A stretch of DNA of 64,000 nt from Meghimatium bilineatum. Lineage: Eukaryota > Mollusca > Gastropoda > Stylommatophora > Philomycidae. The notes below the pieces were generated by a model that was not told where the DNA came from, did no database searches, and saw nothing but the letters and a program-made list of their open reading frames with translations. Location of the stretch: positions 26,621,661-26,685,660 of the forward strand of contig CM067309.1 of NCBI GenBank assembly GCA_034231615.1, given 5' to 3'. Below are positions 44,311 to 56,211 of this stretch, piece by piece (the first letter of the stretch is position 1; every line of letters begins with the position of its first letter). The position numbers were made by a program, and so were the translations under genes.

Positions 44311-44399
44311 ACTTCAAAAACCTGTATTCTAAGTAACAAATATATAATAAATACCTCGGATCCAGTATATGCAACGATGGTAATGCACAGCAGAATTAA

Positions 44400-45370
44400 A
44401 AGTAAGGCTGGAGATGGCTTTAGCATGCTTGTCAAGACTAACAGTGATTTGGAAAAGCAACATCAGTGTTGGAGTGAAAATCAAACTGTATAAGTTGCTT
44501 GTGCTTTCTGTTGTGCTGTATGGTTGTGAGAGTTAGACACTCACTGCGGACATGGAGAGAAGATTACAGGCTTTCGAGTACAAATGCTACAGACGAATTC
44601 TACGAATTTCCTATAGGGAACATAAGACCAATGTGTTCGTAAGAAATAAAGTAGAGATGTGTGCAGGTATCCAGGAACCATTGCTTTCAATAGTGAAATG
44701 ACAAAAACTAGCATGGTTTGGACATGTATGCAGGCATGATTCCTTGTCAAAAACAATACTGCAGGGAACTGCCTAAGGAGAAGAAGCAGAAGAGGGCAAA
44801 TAAAAGCATGGAAAGACAACATCAAGGAATGGACAGGAAAAGATATTTCTACACTCATCCACATCGCAGAGGATAAAATTCGCTGGAGGACTCTGTGTGC
44901 TGAAGCATTCTTCTTCTTGATTAGGAACTGGTCTCACAGCATGTGGGGCATTCCCATAAGTGCTCCGCCCTCTGTTCCAGCAGCCATTCGACCTGATGGT
45001 GTTTCAAGTCCAATGTTGCAGAAACAGACGTCGACATCAGAGCAAAACTCTGGCCCTTGAGACAGGTTTCTTTGTTTTTCCGCCCACCCACGCCATGCCC
45101 GTAATCAGTTAAAGCACAACGTCGACCTGTCAGAACAACATGGTAACTGTTACGAAGGTTGTGACTATGGGATTGTATAGATGATGTGCCATGAAGCTTC
45201 TATTAGAAGATAACCTCAATATAAAGGCATGTCATCTACTAAGGTTTTCTGTTGCATGGTTGGTTTGTGCAGTGAGCCATTGGTGAGACCCACAGTCTGA
45301 CACACAACCGCATGCACATGCTGAAGCATCCAATGTGGTACCCCTACGACCCTGAAGGGTTACGGATTCA
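44400..45370 (+). mobile_element. LINE C-terminal copy, split by a 410-bp insertion
   Basis: The plus strand shows, in drifting frames, ACMQA-FLVKNN, RSRRGQIKAWKDNIKEWTGK, DISTLIHIAEDKIRWRTLCA and then EA. After the insertion, tccaatgtggtacccctacg encodes the same SNVVPLRP ending as at 9230-9660. The last part (45330-45370) is also present in every array unit. Confidence 0.85.
44909..45318 (-). mobile_element. Unrecognised ~410-bp retroposon with 11-bp target-site duplication
   Basis: It lies between two copies of tgctgaagcat (44898-44908 and 45319-45329) and interrupts the LINE ending. Its plus-strand start tcttcttcttgatt looks like a reversed AAGAAG-type tail, so the sense strand is probably minus. 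On that strand the tail-proximal half contains SLQGPEFCSDVDV-like words and RMAAGTEGGALMGMPH before a stop. I see no A or B box. It could be a SINE of unknown family or a retrocopy of a host RNA. The 3.7-kb array begins 35 bp inside it. Confidence 0.75.
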
Positions 45371-45429
45371 TTGATTCTACGTAAGTACTATTGTTGTTCT
45401 TTCACAGCAGTATTGCCTTTTATTGATTG

Positions 45430-46277
45430 TCACACACCTTTGATAAAGTGTGGCACGCAGACTTAAAATGCTAAAAATCCTTCAAGCATTCGCAACATGT
45501 TTTCTTGGATCAGGTCTTTATTATATCAAAGAACTAATAGTTAAAACTAGACAATCACCATCTTAGCAGAACATTCAAATTAATAGAGGGGGTTCCCCAA
45601 GCAAGCATACAGGCACCAATCCCATTACTGTGTGCTGCCATTAGTGTCTTGAATAGTCCGCGCATAAATACTTTGCAGTTTGGACTTCCAGACCTCATCT
45701 CAAAAGCTGCCTATCTCCTACAACAGTTTAGACTTCCACAGACTTCATCTCAACAGCTGACTATCTCCTACAACAGACATTCAAGAAAATTGGAAGGAAA
45801 ACTGGAGTCTTAAAATAAATCATTCAAAATCTATGGCAACTATATTTTCTTTTTCGCCACACAACACAATAATTCTTATAAAAATAAATAACTAACATTC
45901 CTCAGAGTTACATCCAACACCAGACCCACTTGGAAGCCAAACATCAGAAAAATTCAAACTGAATCCTTTCAAAAACTTGCAGCAATGAAAAAGCTAGTGG
46001 TATGCTAGAGGCACAAACTCAACAATATAAAAACATATACAGAGGTAATCAGAACAACAATGAAATACACCTCTAGCTGTTGGGCTTCTGTAGCCAAAAA
46101 TAACACAAAAACTTCACAGAATTCACAACATGGGACTTTGAAAAATAATGTTTGGAGCAGTGAAAAGCATTATCATCATAGAATTGATCACAGTTGCAAA
46201 CCTTCAGATATGCAAAGAAAATACACAATTACCTTACATTATGAAAATCAATAAGGCTGACAGGACACCCTCTAAAC
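45430..46277 (+). mobile_element. I-like LINE relic, RT part (unit 1; repeated in units 2-4)
   Basis: Words in shifting frames: TFKLIEGVPQASIQAPIPLL (RT block with VPQAS in place of VPQGS), FLRVTSNTRPTWKPNI and SFQKLAAMKKL, the ends of an I-group RT. Stops are frequent. Corresponding starts in the other units are about +3772, +7555 and +11268. Its RNase H part continues after the hAT MITE. Confidence 0.75.
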
Positions 46278-46558
46278 CAGTATTTCCCAACATGGGGCCA
46301 TGCCCACACATTTGGGAGGGGGCCAGTATGGTTGATGGCGGGGGGGGGGGGGGAGAGGAGAAGGATCATAACAAGTTGTAATTAGGCAATTAGGCTTCAT
46401 TTAGGGAATAATTCAAATTTTATTTTTTAATATCAAAAATATGTATGTCTATGTTATATTGGGGGGGGGGGGGTGTGTGTGTGTGGGTGTATGGTTGTGC
46501 ACCAGAGTTTTAAAAAGACTTAGGTGGGGCATGGTAAGAAAAAGGTTTGGAAACACTG
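46278..46558. mobile_element. hAT-type MITE (unit 1)
   Basis: The ends cagtatttcccaacatgggg and, inverted, cagtgtttccaaaccttttt are typical of hAT terminal repeats. The flanks ctctaaac and ctcaaac look like a decayed 8-bp target-site duplication. The interior has a 14-base G-run, a 13-base G-run and (TG)6. It is inserted in the I-like LINE relic and carries no open frame of its own. Confidence 0.8.
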
Positions 46559-47630
46559 CTCAAACAAAACATTTCAAGAAACAATTTATAACAGACTTTT
46601 AAGGAAAAGTCCAAACCACCTAACAAGAGAATCATTTATGCAATATCCTGTAACACTGGAACTTAATATTAACATGTGTGAGATTTAATCTCCTGAGCCA
46701 TGAGCACCACCAGAAAACTAAATTAAAAAAATTCTCTGAAATATCAAACATGAACTCTTAGACCACTCACAGAGAAACAAGAACAAGATTTATCACTTGA
46801 AATGTTAAAAGTACCATATACCAGAAATATGTGTACACACGGATCAGCAATAAAAGCCACAACAAATGGCGTGAGTGGAATATATATCATCTTTCTGGAC
46901 CACACCACATATAAACAATCCATAGCTACAGAAATAAAATGCACACATTTCACGGCAGAAGCATTGTCGAAAAGCTGTTAAAATACTTAACAAGCAAAAG
47001 TCCATACACCCCGAAAGAGACAACTGTCAAACAGCTGTTCAAATCAATCAATTAATCAAGTGCCATGCTGAATGGTATAGGCATTCATGTTTCTCCACAA
47101 CCTCTGTCTTTTGCGTTGTTAATAAGTTTGGTGAACTTCTACCGTGCCATAATACTAGTCCATCTAGCAACTTCTCTCTTTGTCTCTTCTCCCCTTGATC
47201 TTTTCAGTAGTAATTAAGTGTTGAAGCTGTGTTCTCAGCACATGCCCTAGAAACCGTGACTGTCTGCCCCTAGTTTTCTCAGCTGTTCATGGTATTTTCA
47301 TCATTCTTCTCAGAAACCACATCTACTGTTCGTTTTTTGTATTTTTAAATATTTTTTTTGCTGTTCAAATACTAAACAAGAAAGAGTCTGTACTTCAAAA
47401 TAAGTGCAATCTTCAGTGATTATAAATCAGTCTTACAAGCCATTCAAAATACCGGTACCAAACATGACCATTTCATTCACAACATCAGACAAAATATCTT
47501 TGAATTATCTAGAAAAACTGCATTAGTACTAAATGAAAAATCAGCTCTTGTTGCATTCCTGGTAATGAAAAAAACAGATGAGTTGACAAAAACAGGAGAG
47601 AACCTCCCTATCATCTTCTAGAAGGGAAGC
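46559..47630 (+). mobile_element. I-like LINE relic, RNase H part (unit 1; repeated in units 2-4)
   Basis: Near 46829 the frame reads CTHGSAIKATTNGVSGIYII, then TTYKQSIATEIKCTHFTAEA. These are the first RNase H blocks, with YTDGS decayed to CTHGS. After the minus-strand insertion at 47045-47359 it resumes with IFSDYKSVLQAIQNTGTKHD (about 47414) and MKKTDELTKTGE, the later blocks. The continuity on both sides shows that both inserts landed in one older LINE. Confidence 0.8.
47045..47359 (-). mobile_element. LINE 3' end inserted in the RNase H region (unit 1; repeated)
   Basis: It is bounded by an 11-bp target-site duplication, gctgttcaaat, at 47034-47044 and 47360-47370. The element is 5'-truncated and minus-oriented with a (TTGAT)n-like 3' tail, of the same family as 19880-20182. 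The equivalent inserts are 50828-51142, 54541-54855 and 58252-58566. Confidence 0.88.
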
Positions 47631-47752
47631 ACGCTCGCAGAGAGAAAAGGTTCAGTACCCGATGGGCACAGGCATAGCAGTCCGAGGTGACAAGCACTGT
47701 TCAGCTTTAGAACAAAACGCAAGTCCCTAACGCTCCTAAATAGTATACAGAT

Positions 47753-47890
47753 TCAAACTTGGACGAGGGGCTTACGTTTTGGTACCACTTTCTGCAACAT
47801 GTCTCTGTTCACTGTCTTTGTGAGGTCTACGTATGTTATGAAAAATTCCCTTTGGTTCTCTTTAGCTTTTTCTTGGTCAGTTGGTTGAGC
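47753..47890 (-). mobile_element. LINE RT scrap (unit 1; repeated)
   Basis: The minus strand encodes NQREFFITYVDLTKTVNRDM, an RT block normally reading FVDLTKAFDTVNRE. It therefore belongs to the same lineage as 29640-32021. The rest of that open frame (47891-48040) is not RT-like. Copies follow at 51536, 55249 and 58960. Confidence 0.7.
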
Positions 47891-48190
47891 ATTACACCCC
47901 CACCGAGGCCAGCTCCTTGGCGTGGAGATGGGGCTTAGTCCAGCCAGCAGAGGCTGGAAACTAAGACTGGCCAGGCCCTCCCACATTCGGGCAGGACCAC
48001 AGTCTTGCCTAACAAGTAAAGGTGCTGAAGTCAGCGACATTTGGCCAGAAGGCGCACAGCAACAATCAGAATGTCATGCATTATCGCACATGAATGTCTA
48101 TATCTGCATTACCCCGTTATGGTGCTAACCCTGTGACGACTCACCAGGCAGGAGTAGCACCGGGCCCTATACCTCGAAAGGGCCCACCCC
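47891..48190. other. GC-richer non-coding block (unit 1; repeated)
   Basis: It contains caccgaggccagctccttgg, gactggccaggccctcccac, caccaggcaggagtagcacc and cctcgaaagggcccacccca. Composition differs sharply from the surroundings and resembles a LINE 5' untranslated or promoter region, but I could not assign it. Confidence 0.4.
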
Positions 48191-48715
48191 ATACGACTGG
48201 AGGTCCTCTTCGATTGCCTTGTGGTTCTATGGTGCACACATGAGAGCGCCATGGTTACCACAAAAATGCTTCAGAGAGCCATGGACATTTTGACTAATTG
48301 GGCTGACAAATGGTGTGTAAGTATCAATATAGAGAAGTCAGCAACAACCCTTTTTACACTTTCACCAAAACAAAGAGCAGGAAACATCTATGTAAATAAA
48401 ACTATCTTAAAGGTAGATGACCAACCCACATATCTTGGTGTAACATTTGATGCCAAAATGACATGGAAACATCATATCAGCAAAGCAGAAACAAAGGCTA
48501 GAAGGAAGATAGCTATACTAAGAAAACTGAGTGGGACAACTTGGGGAGCTAATGAAAGAATTCTAAAAAATGGATACCAACAAGCCATTCGACCACACTT
48601 GGAATATGGTTCTACAGCATGGAGTTCATCATCAAACACTACACTACAAAACCTAGATAGAGTACAGAACCAAGCACTTAGAATCATTACAGGCGCAATG
48701 AGATCCAGACCGCAA
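48191..48715 (+). mobile_element. I-clade LINE RT C-terminal part, truncated by the array (unit 1; repeated)
   Basis: An open frame reads LWCTHESAMVTTKMLQRAMD, CVSINIEKSATTLFTLSPKQ, DDQPTYLGVTFDAKMTWKHH, ETKARRKIAILRKLSGTTWG and NQALRIITGAMRSRP. It starts just after the YADD block and stops where the unit ends. The frame then runs on into the next unit, giving an artificial 203-codon frame. Copies are at 51974-52498, 55687-56211 and 59398-59918. Only the last continues into real LINE sequence. Confidence 0.92.
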
Positions 48716-51700
48716 TGGGGCATTCCCATAAGTGCTCCGCCCTCTGTTCCAGCAGCCATTCGACCTGATGGTGTTTCAAGTCCAATGTTGCAGAAACAGA
48801 CGTCGACATCAGAGCAAAACTCTGGCCCTTGAGACAGGTTTCTTTGTTTTTCCGCCCACCCACGCCATGCCCGTAATCAGTTAAAGCACAACGTCGACCT
48901 GTCAGAACAACATGGTAACTGTTACGAAGGTTGTGACTATGGGATTGTATAGATGATGTGCCATGAAGCTTCTATTAGAAGATAACCTCAATATAAAGGC
49001 ATGTCATCTACTAAGGTTTTCTGTTGCATGGTTGGTTTGTGCAGTGAGCCATTGGTGAGACCCACAGTCTGACACACAACCGCATGCGCATGCTGAAGCA
49101 TCCAATGTGGTACCCCTACGACCCTGAAGGGTTACGGATTCATTGATTCTACGTAAGTACTATTGTTGTTCTTTCACAGCAGTATTGCCTTTTATTGATT
49201 GTCACACACCTTTGATAAAGTGTGGCACGCAGACTTAAAATGCTAAAAATCCTTCAAGCATTCGCAACATGTTTTCTTGGATCAGGTCTTTATTATATCA
49301 AAGAACTAATAGTTAAAACTAGACAATCACCATCTTAGCAGAACATTCAAATTAATAGAGGGGGTTCCCCAAGCAAGCATACAGGCACCAATCCCATTAC
49401 TGTGTGCTGCCATTAGTGTCTTGAATAGTCCGCGCATAAATACTTTGCAGTTTGGACTTCCAGACCTCATCTCAAAAGCTGCCTATCTCCTACAACAGTT
49501 TAGACTTCCACAGACTTCATCTCAACAGCTGACTATCTCCTACAACAGACATTCAAGAAAATTGGAAGGAAAACTGGAGTCTTAAAATAAATCATTCAAA
49601 ATCTATGGCAACTATATTTTCTTTTTCGCCACACAACACAATAATTCTTATAAAAATAAATAACTAACATTCCTCAGAGTTACATCCAACACCAGACCCA
49701 CTTGGAAGCCAAACATCAGAAAAATTCAAACTGAATCCTTTCAAAAACTTGCAGCAATGAAAAAGCTAGTGGTATGCTAGAGGCACAAACTCAACAATAT
49801 AAAAACATATACAGAGGTAATCAGAACAACAATGAAATACACCTCTAGCTGTTGGGCTTCTGTAGCCAAAAATAACACAAAAACTTCACAGAATTCACAA
49901 CATGGGACTTTGAAAAATAATGTTTGGAGCAGTGAAAAGCATTATCATCATAGAATTGATCACAGTTGCAAACCTTCAGATATGCAAAGAAAATACACAA
50001 TTACCTTACATTATGAAAATCAATAAGGCTGACAGGACACCCTCTAAACCAGTATTTCCCAACATGGGGCCATGCCCACACATTTGGGAGGGGGCCAGTA
50101 TGGTTGATGGCGGGGGGGGGGGGGGGGGGGGGGGAGAGGAGAAGGATCATAACAAGTTGTAATTAGGCAATTAGGCTTCATTTAGGGAATAATTCAAATT
50201 TTATTTTTTAATATCAAAAATATGTATGTCTATGTTATATTGGGGGGGGGGGTGTGTGTGTGTGTGTGGGTGTATGGTTGTGCACCAGAGTTTTAAAAAG
50301 ACTTAGGTGGGGCATGGTAAGAAAAAGGTTTGGAAACACTGCTCAAACAAAACATTTCAAGAAACAATTTATAACAGACTTTTAAGGAAAAGTCCAAACC
50401 ACCTAACAAGAGAATCATTTATGCAATATCCTGTAACACTGGAACTTAATATTAACATGTGTGAGATTTAATCTCCTGAGCCATGAGCACCACCAGAAAA
50501 CTAAATTAAAAAAATTCTCTGAAATATCAAACATGAACTCTTAGACCACTCACAGAGAAACAAGAACAAGATTTATCACTTGAAATGTTAAAAGTACCAT
50601 ATACCAGAAATATGTGTACACACGGATCAGCAATAAAAGCCACAACAAATGGCGTGAGTGGAATATATATCATCTTTCTGGACCACACCACATATAAACA
50701 ATCCATAGCTACAGAAATAAAATGCACACATTTCACGGCAGAAGCATTGTCGAAAAGCTGTTAAAATACTTAACAAGCAAAAGTCCATACACCCCGAAAG
50801 AGACAACTGTCAAACAGCTGTTCAAATCAATCAATTAATCAAGTGCCATGCTGAATGGTATAGGCATTCATGTTTCTCCACAACCTCTGTCTTTTGCGTT
50901 GTTAATAAGTTTGGTGAACTTCTACCGTGCCATAATACTAGTCCATCTAGCAACTTCTCTCTTTGTCTCTTCTCCCCTTGATCTTTTCAGTAGTAATTAA
51001 GTGTTGAAGCTGTGTTCTCAGCACATGCCCTAGAAACCGTGACTGTCTGCCCCTAGTTTTCTCAGCTGTTCATGGTATTTTCATCATTCTTCTCAGAAAC
51101 CACATCTACTGTTCGTTTTTTGTATTTTTAAATATTTTTTTTGCTGTTCAAATACTAAACAAGAAAGAGTCTGTACTTCAAAATAAGTGCAATCTTCAGT
51201 GATTATAAATCAGTCTTACAAGCCATTCAAAATACCGGTACCAAACATGACCATTTCATTCACAACATCAGACAAAATATCTTTGAATTATCTAGAAAAA
51301 CTGCATTAGTACTAAATGAAAAATCAGCTCTTGTTGCATTCCTGGTAATGAAAAAAACAGATGAGTTGACAAAAACAGAAGAGAACCTCCCTATCATCTT
51401 CTAGAAGGGAAGCACGCTCGCAGAGAGAAAAGGTTCAGTACCCGATGGGCACAGGCATAGCAGTCCGAGGTGACAAGCACTGTTCAGCTTTAGAACAAAA
51501 CGCAAGTCCCTAACGCTCCTAAATAGTATACAGATTCAAACTTGGACGAGGGGCTTACGTTTTGGTACCACTTTCTGCAACATGTCTCTGTTCACTGTCT
51601 TTGTGAGGTCTACGTATGTTATGAAAAATTCCCTTTGGTTCTCTTTAGCTTTTTCTTGGTCAGTTGGTTGAGCATTACACCCCCACCGAGGCCAGCTCCT

Positions 51701-52498
51701 TGGCGTGGAGATGGGGCTTAGTCCAGCCAGCAGAGGCTGGAAACTAAGACTGGCCAGGCCCTCCCACATTCGGGCAGGACCACAGTCTTGCCTAACAAGT
51801 AAAGGTGCTGAAGTCAGCGACATTTGGCCAGAAGGCGCACAGCAACAATCAGAATGTCATGCATTATCGCACATGAATGTCTATATCTGCATTACCCCGT
51901 TATGGTGCTAACCCTGTGACGACTCACCAGGCAGGAGTAGCACCGGGCCCTATACCTCGAAAGGGCCCACCCCATACGACTGGAGGTCCTCTTCGATTGC
52001 CTTGTGGTTCTATGGTGCACACATGAGAGCGCCATGGTTACCACAAAAATGCTTCAGAGAGCCATGGACATTTTGACTAATTGGGCTGACAAATGGTGTG
52101 TAAGTATCAATATAGAGAAGTCAGCAACAACCCTTTTTACACTTTCACCAAAACAAAGAGCAGGAAACATCTATGTAAATAAAACTATCTTAAAGGTAGA
52201 TGACCAACCCACATATCTTGGTGTAACATTTGATGCCAAAATGACATGGAAACATCATATCAGCAAAGCAGAAACAAAGGCTAGAAGGAAGATAGCTATA
52301 CTAAGAAAACTGAGTGGGACAACTTGGGGAGCTAATGAAAGAATTCTAAAAAATGGATACCAACAAGCCATTCGACCACACTTGGAATATGGTTCTACAG
52401 CATGGAGTTCATCATCAAACACTACACTACAAAACCTAGATAGAGTACAGAACCAAGCACTTAGAATCATTACAGGCGCAATGAGATCCAGACCGCAA
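48716..52498. repeat. Tandem array unit 2 (3783 bp)
   Basis: Nearly identical to unit 1. It differs by gcatgcgcatg, acagaagag and (TG)8, and by a longer first G-run (23 against 14). It keeps the 62-bp segment and the aactaacattcc form of unit 1. The junction with unit 1 is ccagaccgcaa|tggggcatt. Confidence 0.97.
50050..50341. mobile_element. hAT-type MITE (unit 2)
   Basis: Same element as 46278-46558, with G-runs of 23 and 11 and (TG)8. Confidence 0.8.
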
Positions 52499-55400
52499 TG
52501 GGGCATTCCCATAAGTGCTCCGCCCTCTGTTCCAGCAGCCATTCGACCTGATGGTGTTTCAAGTCCAATGTTGCAGAAACAGACGTCGACATCAGAGCAA
52601 AACTCTGGCCCTTGAGACAGGTTTCTTTGTTTTTCCGCCCACCCACGCCATGCCCGTAATCAGTTAAAGCACAACGTCGACCTGTCAGAACAACATGGTA
52701 ACTGTTACGAAGGTTGTGACTATGGGATTGTATAGATGATGTGCCATGAAGCTTCTATTAGAAGATAACCTCAATATAAAGGCATGTCATCTACTAAGGT
52801 TTTCTGTTGCATGGTTGGTTTGTGCAGTGAGCCATTGGTGAGACCCACAGTCTGACACACAACCGCATGCGCATGCTGAAGCATCCAATGTGGTACCCCT
52901 ACGACCCTGAAGGGTTACGGATTCATTGATTCTACGTAAGTACTATTGTTGTTCTTTCACAGCAGTATTGCCTTTTATTGATTGTCACACACCTTTGATA
53001 AAGTGTGGCACGCAGACTTAAAATGCTAAAAATCCTTCAAGCATTCGCAACATGTTTTCTTGGATCAGGTCTTTATTATATCAAAGAACTAATAGTTAAA
53101 ACTAGACAATCACCATCTTAGCAGAACATTCAAATTAATAGAGGGGGTTCCCCAAGCAAGCATACAGGCACCAATCCCATTACTGTGTGCTGCCATTAGT
53201 GTCTTGAATAGTCCGCGCATAAATACTTTGCAGTTTGGACTTCCAGACCTCATCTCAAAAGCTGCCTATCTCCTACAACAGTTTAGACTTCCACAGACTT
53301 CATCTCAACAGCTGACTATCTCCTACAACAGACATTCAAGAAAATTGGAAGGAAAACTGGAGTCTTAAAATAAATCATTCAAAATCTATGGCAACTATAT
53401 TTTCTTTTTCGCCACACAACACAATAATTCTTATAAAAATAAATAACCAACATTCCTCAGAGTTACATCCAACACCAGACCCACTTGGAAGCCAAACATC
53501 AGAAAAATTCAAACTGAATCCTTTCAAAAACTTGCAGCAATGAAAAAGCTAGTGGTATGCTAGAGGCACAAACTCAACAATATAAAAACATATACAGAGG
53601 TAATCAGAACAACAATGAAATACACCTCTAGCTGTTGGGCTTCTGTAGCCAAAAATAACACAAAAACTTCACAGAATTCACAACATGGGACTTTGAAAAA
53701 TAATGTTTGGAGCAGTGAAAAGCATTATCATCATAGAATTGATCACAGTTGCAAACCTTCAGATATGCAAAGAAAATACACAATTACCTTACATTATGAA
53801 AATCAATAAGGCTGACAGGACACCCTCTAAACCAGTATTTCCCAACATGGGGCCATGCCCACACATTTGGGAGGGGGCCAGTATGGTTGATGGCGGGGGG
53901 GGGGGGGGGGAGAGGAGAAGGATCATAACAAGTTGTAATTAGGCAATTAGGCTTCATTTAGGGAATAATTCAAATTTTATTTTTTAATATCAAAAATATG
54001 TATGTCTATGTTATATTGGGGGGGGGGTGTGTGTGTGTGTGTGGGTGTATGGTTGTGCACCAGAGTTTTAAAAAGACTTAGGTGGGGCATGGTAAGAAAA
54101 AGGTTTGGAAACACTGCTCAAACAAAACATTTCAAGAAACAATTTATAACAGACTTTTAAGGAAAAGTCCAAACCACCTAACAAGAGAATCATTTATGCA
54201 ATATCCTGTAACACTGGAACTTAATATTAACATGAAATATCAAACATGAACTCTTAGACCACTCACAGAGAAACAAGAACAAGATTTATCACTTGAAATG
54301 TTAAAAGTACCATATACCAGAAATATGTGTACACACGGATCAGCAATAAAAGCCACAACAAATGGCGTGAGTGGAATATATATCATCTTTCTGGACCACA
54401 CCACATATAAACAATCCATAGCTACAGAAATAAAATGCACACATTTCACGGCAGAAGCATTGTCGAAAAGCTGTTAAAATACTTAACAAGCAAAAGTCCA
54501 TACACCCCGAAAGAGACAACTGTCAAACAGCTGTTCAAATCAATCAATTAATCAAGTGCCATGCTGAATGGTATAGGCATTCATGTTTCTCCACAACCTC
54601 TGTCTTTTGCGTTGTTAATAAGTTTGGTGAACTTCTACCGTGCCATAATACTAGTCCATCTAGCAACTTCTCTCTTTGTCTCTTCTCCCCTTGATCTTTT
54701 CAGTAGTAATTAAGTGTTGAAGCTGTGTTCTCAGCACATGCCCTAGAAACCGTGACTGTCTGCCCCTAGTTTTCTCAGCTGTTCATGGTATTTTCATCAT
54801 TCTTCTCAGAAACCACATCTACTGTTCGTTTTTTGTATTTTTAAATATTTTTTTTGCTGTTCAAATACTAAACAAGAAAGAGTCTGTACTTCAAAATAAG
54901 TGCAATCTTCAGTGATTATAAATCAGTCTTACAAGCCATTCAAAATACCGGTACCAAACATGACCATTTCATTCACAACATCAGACAAAATATCTTTGAA
55001 TTATCTAGAAAAACTGCATTAGTACTAAATGAAAAATCAGCTCTTGTTGCATTCCTGGTAATGAAAAAAACAGATGAGTTGACAAAAACAGAAGAGAACC
55101 TCCCTATCATCTTCTAGAAGGGAAGCACGCTCGCAGAGAGAAAAGGTTCAGTACCCGATGGGCACAGGCATAGCAGTCCGAGGTGACAAGCACTGTTCAG
55201 CTTTAGAACAAAACGCAAGTCCCTAACGCTCCTAAATAGTATACAGATTCAAACTTGGACGAGGGGCTTACGTTTTGGTACCACTTTCTGCAACATGTCT
55301 CTGTTCACTGTCTTTGTGAGGTCTACGTATGTTATGAAAAATTCCCTTTGGTTCTCTTTAGCTTTTTCTTGGTCAGTTGGTTGAGCATTACACCCCCACC

Positions 55401-56211
55401 GAGGCCAGCTCCTTGGCGTGGAGATGGGGCTTAGTCCAGCCAGCAGAGGCTGGAAACTAAGACTGGCCAGGCCCTCCCACATTCGGGCAGGACCACAGTC
55501 TTGCCTAACAAGTAAAGGTGCTGAAGTCAGCGACATTTGGCCAGAAGGCGCACAGCAACAATCAGAATGTCATGCATTATCGCACATGAATGTCTATATC
55601 TGCATTACCCCGTTATGGTGCTAACCCTGTGACGACTCACCAGGCAGGAGTAGCACCGGGCCCTATACCTCGAAAGGGCCCACCCCATACGACTGGAGGT
55701 CCTCTTCGATTGCCTTGTGGTTCTATGGTGCACACATGAGAGCGCCATGGTTACCACAAAAATGCTTCAGAGAGCCATGGACATTTTGACTAATTGGGCT
55801 GACAAATGGTGTGTAAGTATCAATATAGAGAAGTCAGCAACAACCCTTTTTACACTTTCACCAAAACAAAGAGCAGGAAACATCTATGTAAATAAAACTA
55901 TCTTAAAGGTAGATGACCAACCCACATATCTTGGTGTAACATTTGATGCCAAAATGACATGGAAACATCATATCAGCAAAGCAGAAACAAAGGCTAGAAG
56001 GAAGATAGCTATACTAAGAAAACTGAGTGGGACAACTTGGGGAGCTAATGAAAGAATTCTAAAAAATGGATACCAACAAGCCATTCGACCACACTTGGAA
56101 TATGGTTCTACAGCATGGAGTTCATCATCAAACACTACACTACAAAACCTAGATAGAGTACAGAACCAAGCACTTAGAATCATTACAGGCGCAATGAGAT
56201 CCAGACCGCAA
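52499..56211. repeat. Tandem array unit 3 (3713 bp)
   Basis: It shares gcatgcgcatg, acagaagag and (TG)8 with unit 2. It lacks the 62-bp segment (join after 54233) and has aaccaacattcc. First G-run is 16. Confidence 0.97.
53833..54116. mobile_element. hAT-type MITE (unit 3)
   Basis: Same element, with G-runs of 16 and 10 and (TG)8. Confidence 0.8.

Larger units (their letters stand above)
44944..48715. repeat. Tandem array unit 1 (3772 bp)
   Basis: This is the first of four head-to-tail units. Order within the unit: most of the 410-bp retroposon, a LINE 3' end, an I-like LINE relic split by a hAT MITE and by a minus LINE 3' end, a minus RT scrap, a GC-richer non-coding block (47890-48200) and the RT C-terminal part of an I-clade LINE. 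Unit-specific markers are gcatgcacatg near 45311, acaggagag near 47591, (TG)6 after the second G-run, and a 62-bp segment at 46676-46737 that units 3 and 4 lack. Confidence 0.97.

Noticed and set aside
48472-48759. Minus-strand 95-codon frame repeated in the array
   Set aside because: It is the antisense of the LINE RT part and has no family resemblance on its own.
48221-48832. 203-codon protein repeated in array units 1-3
   Set aside because: The last ~38 codons come from the next unit's retroposon. The frame is a chance fusion across the tandem junction, not a gene.
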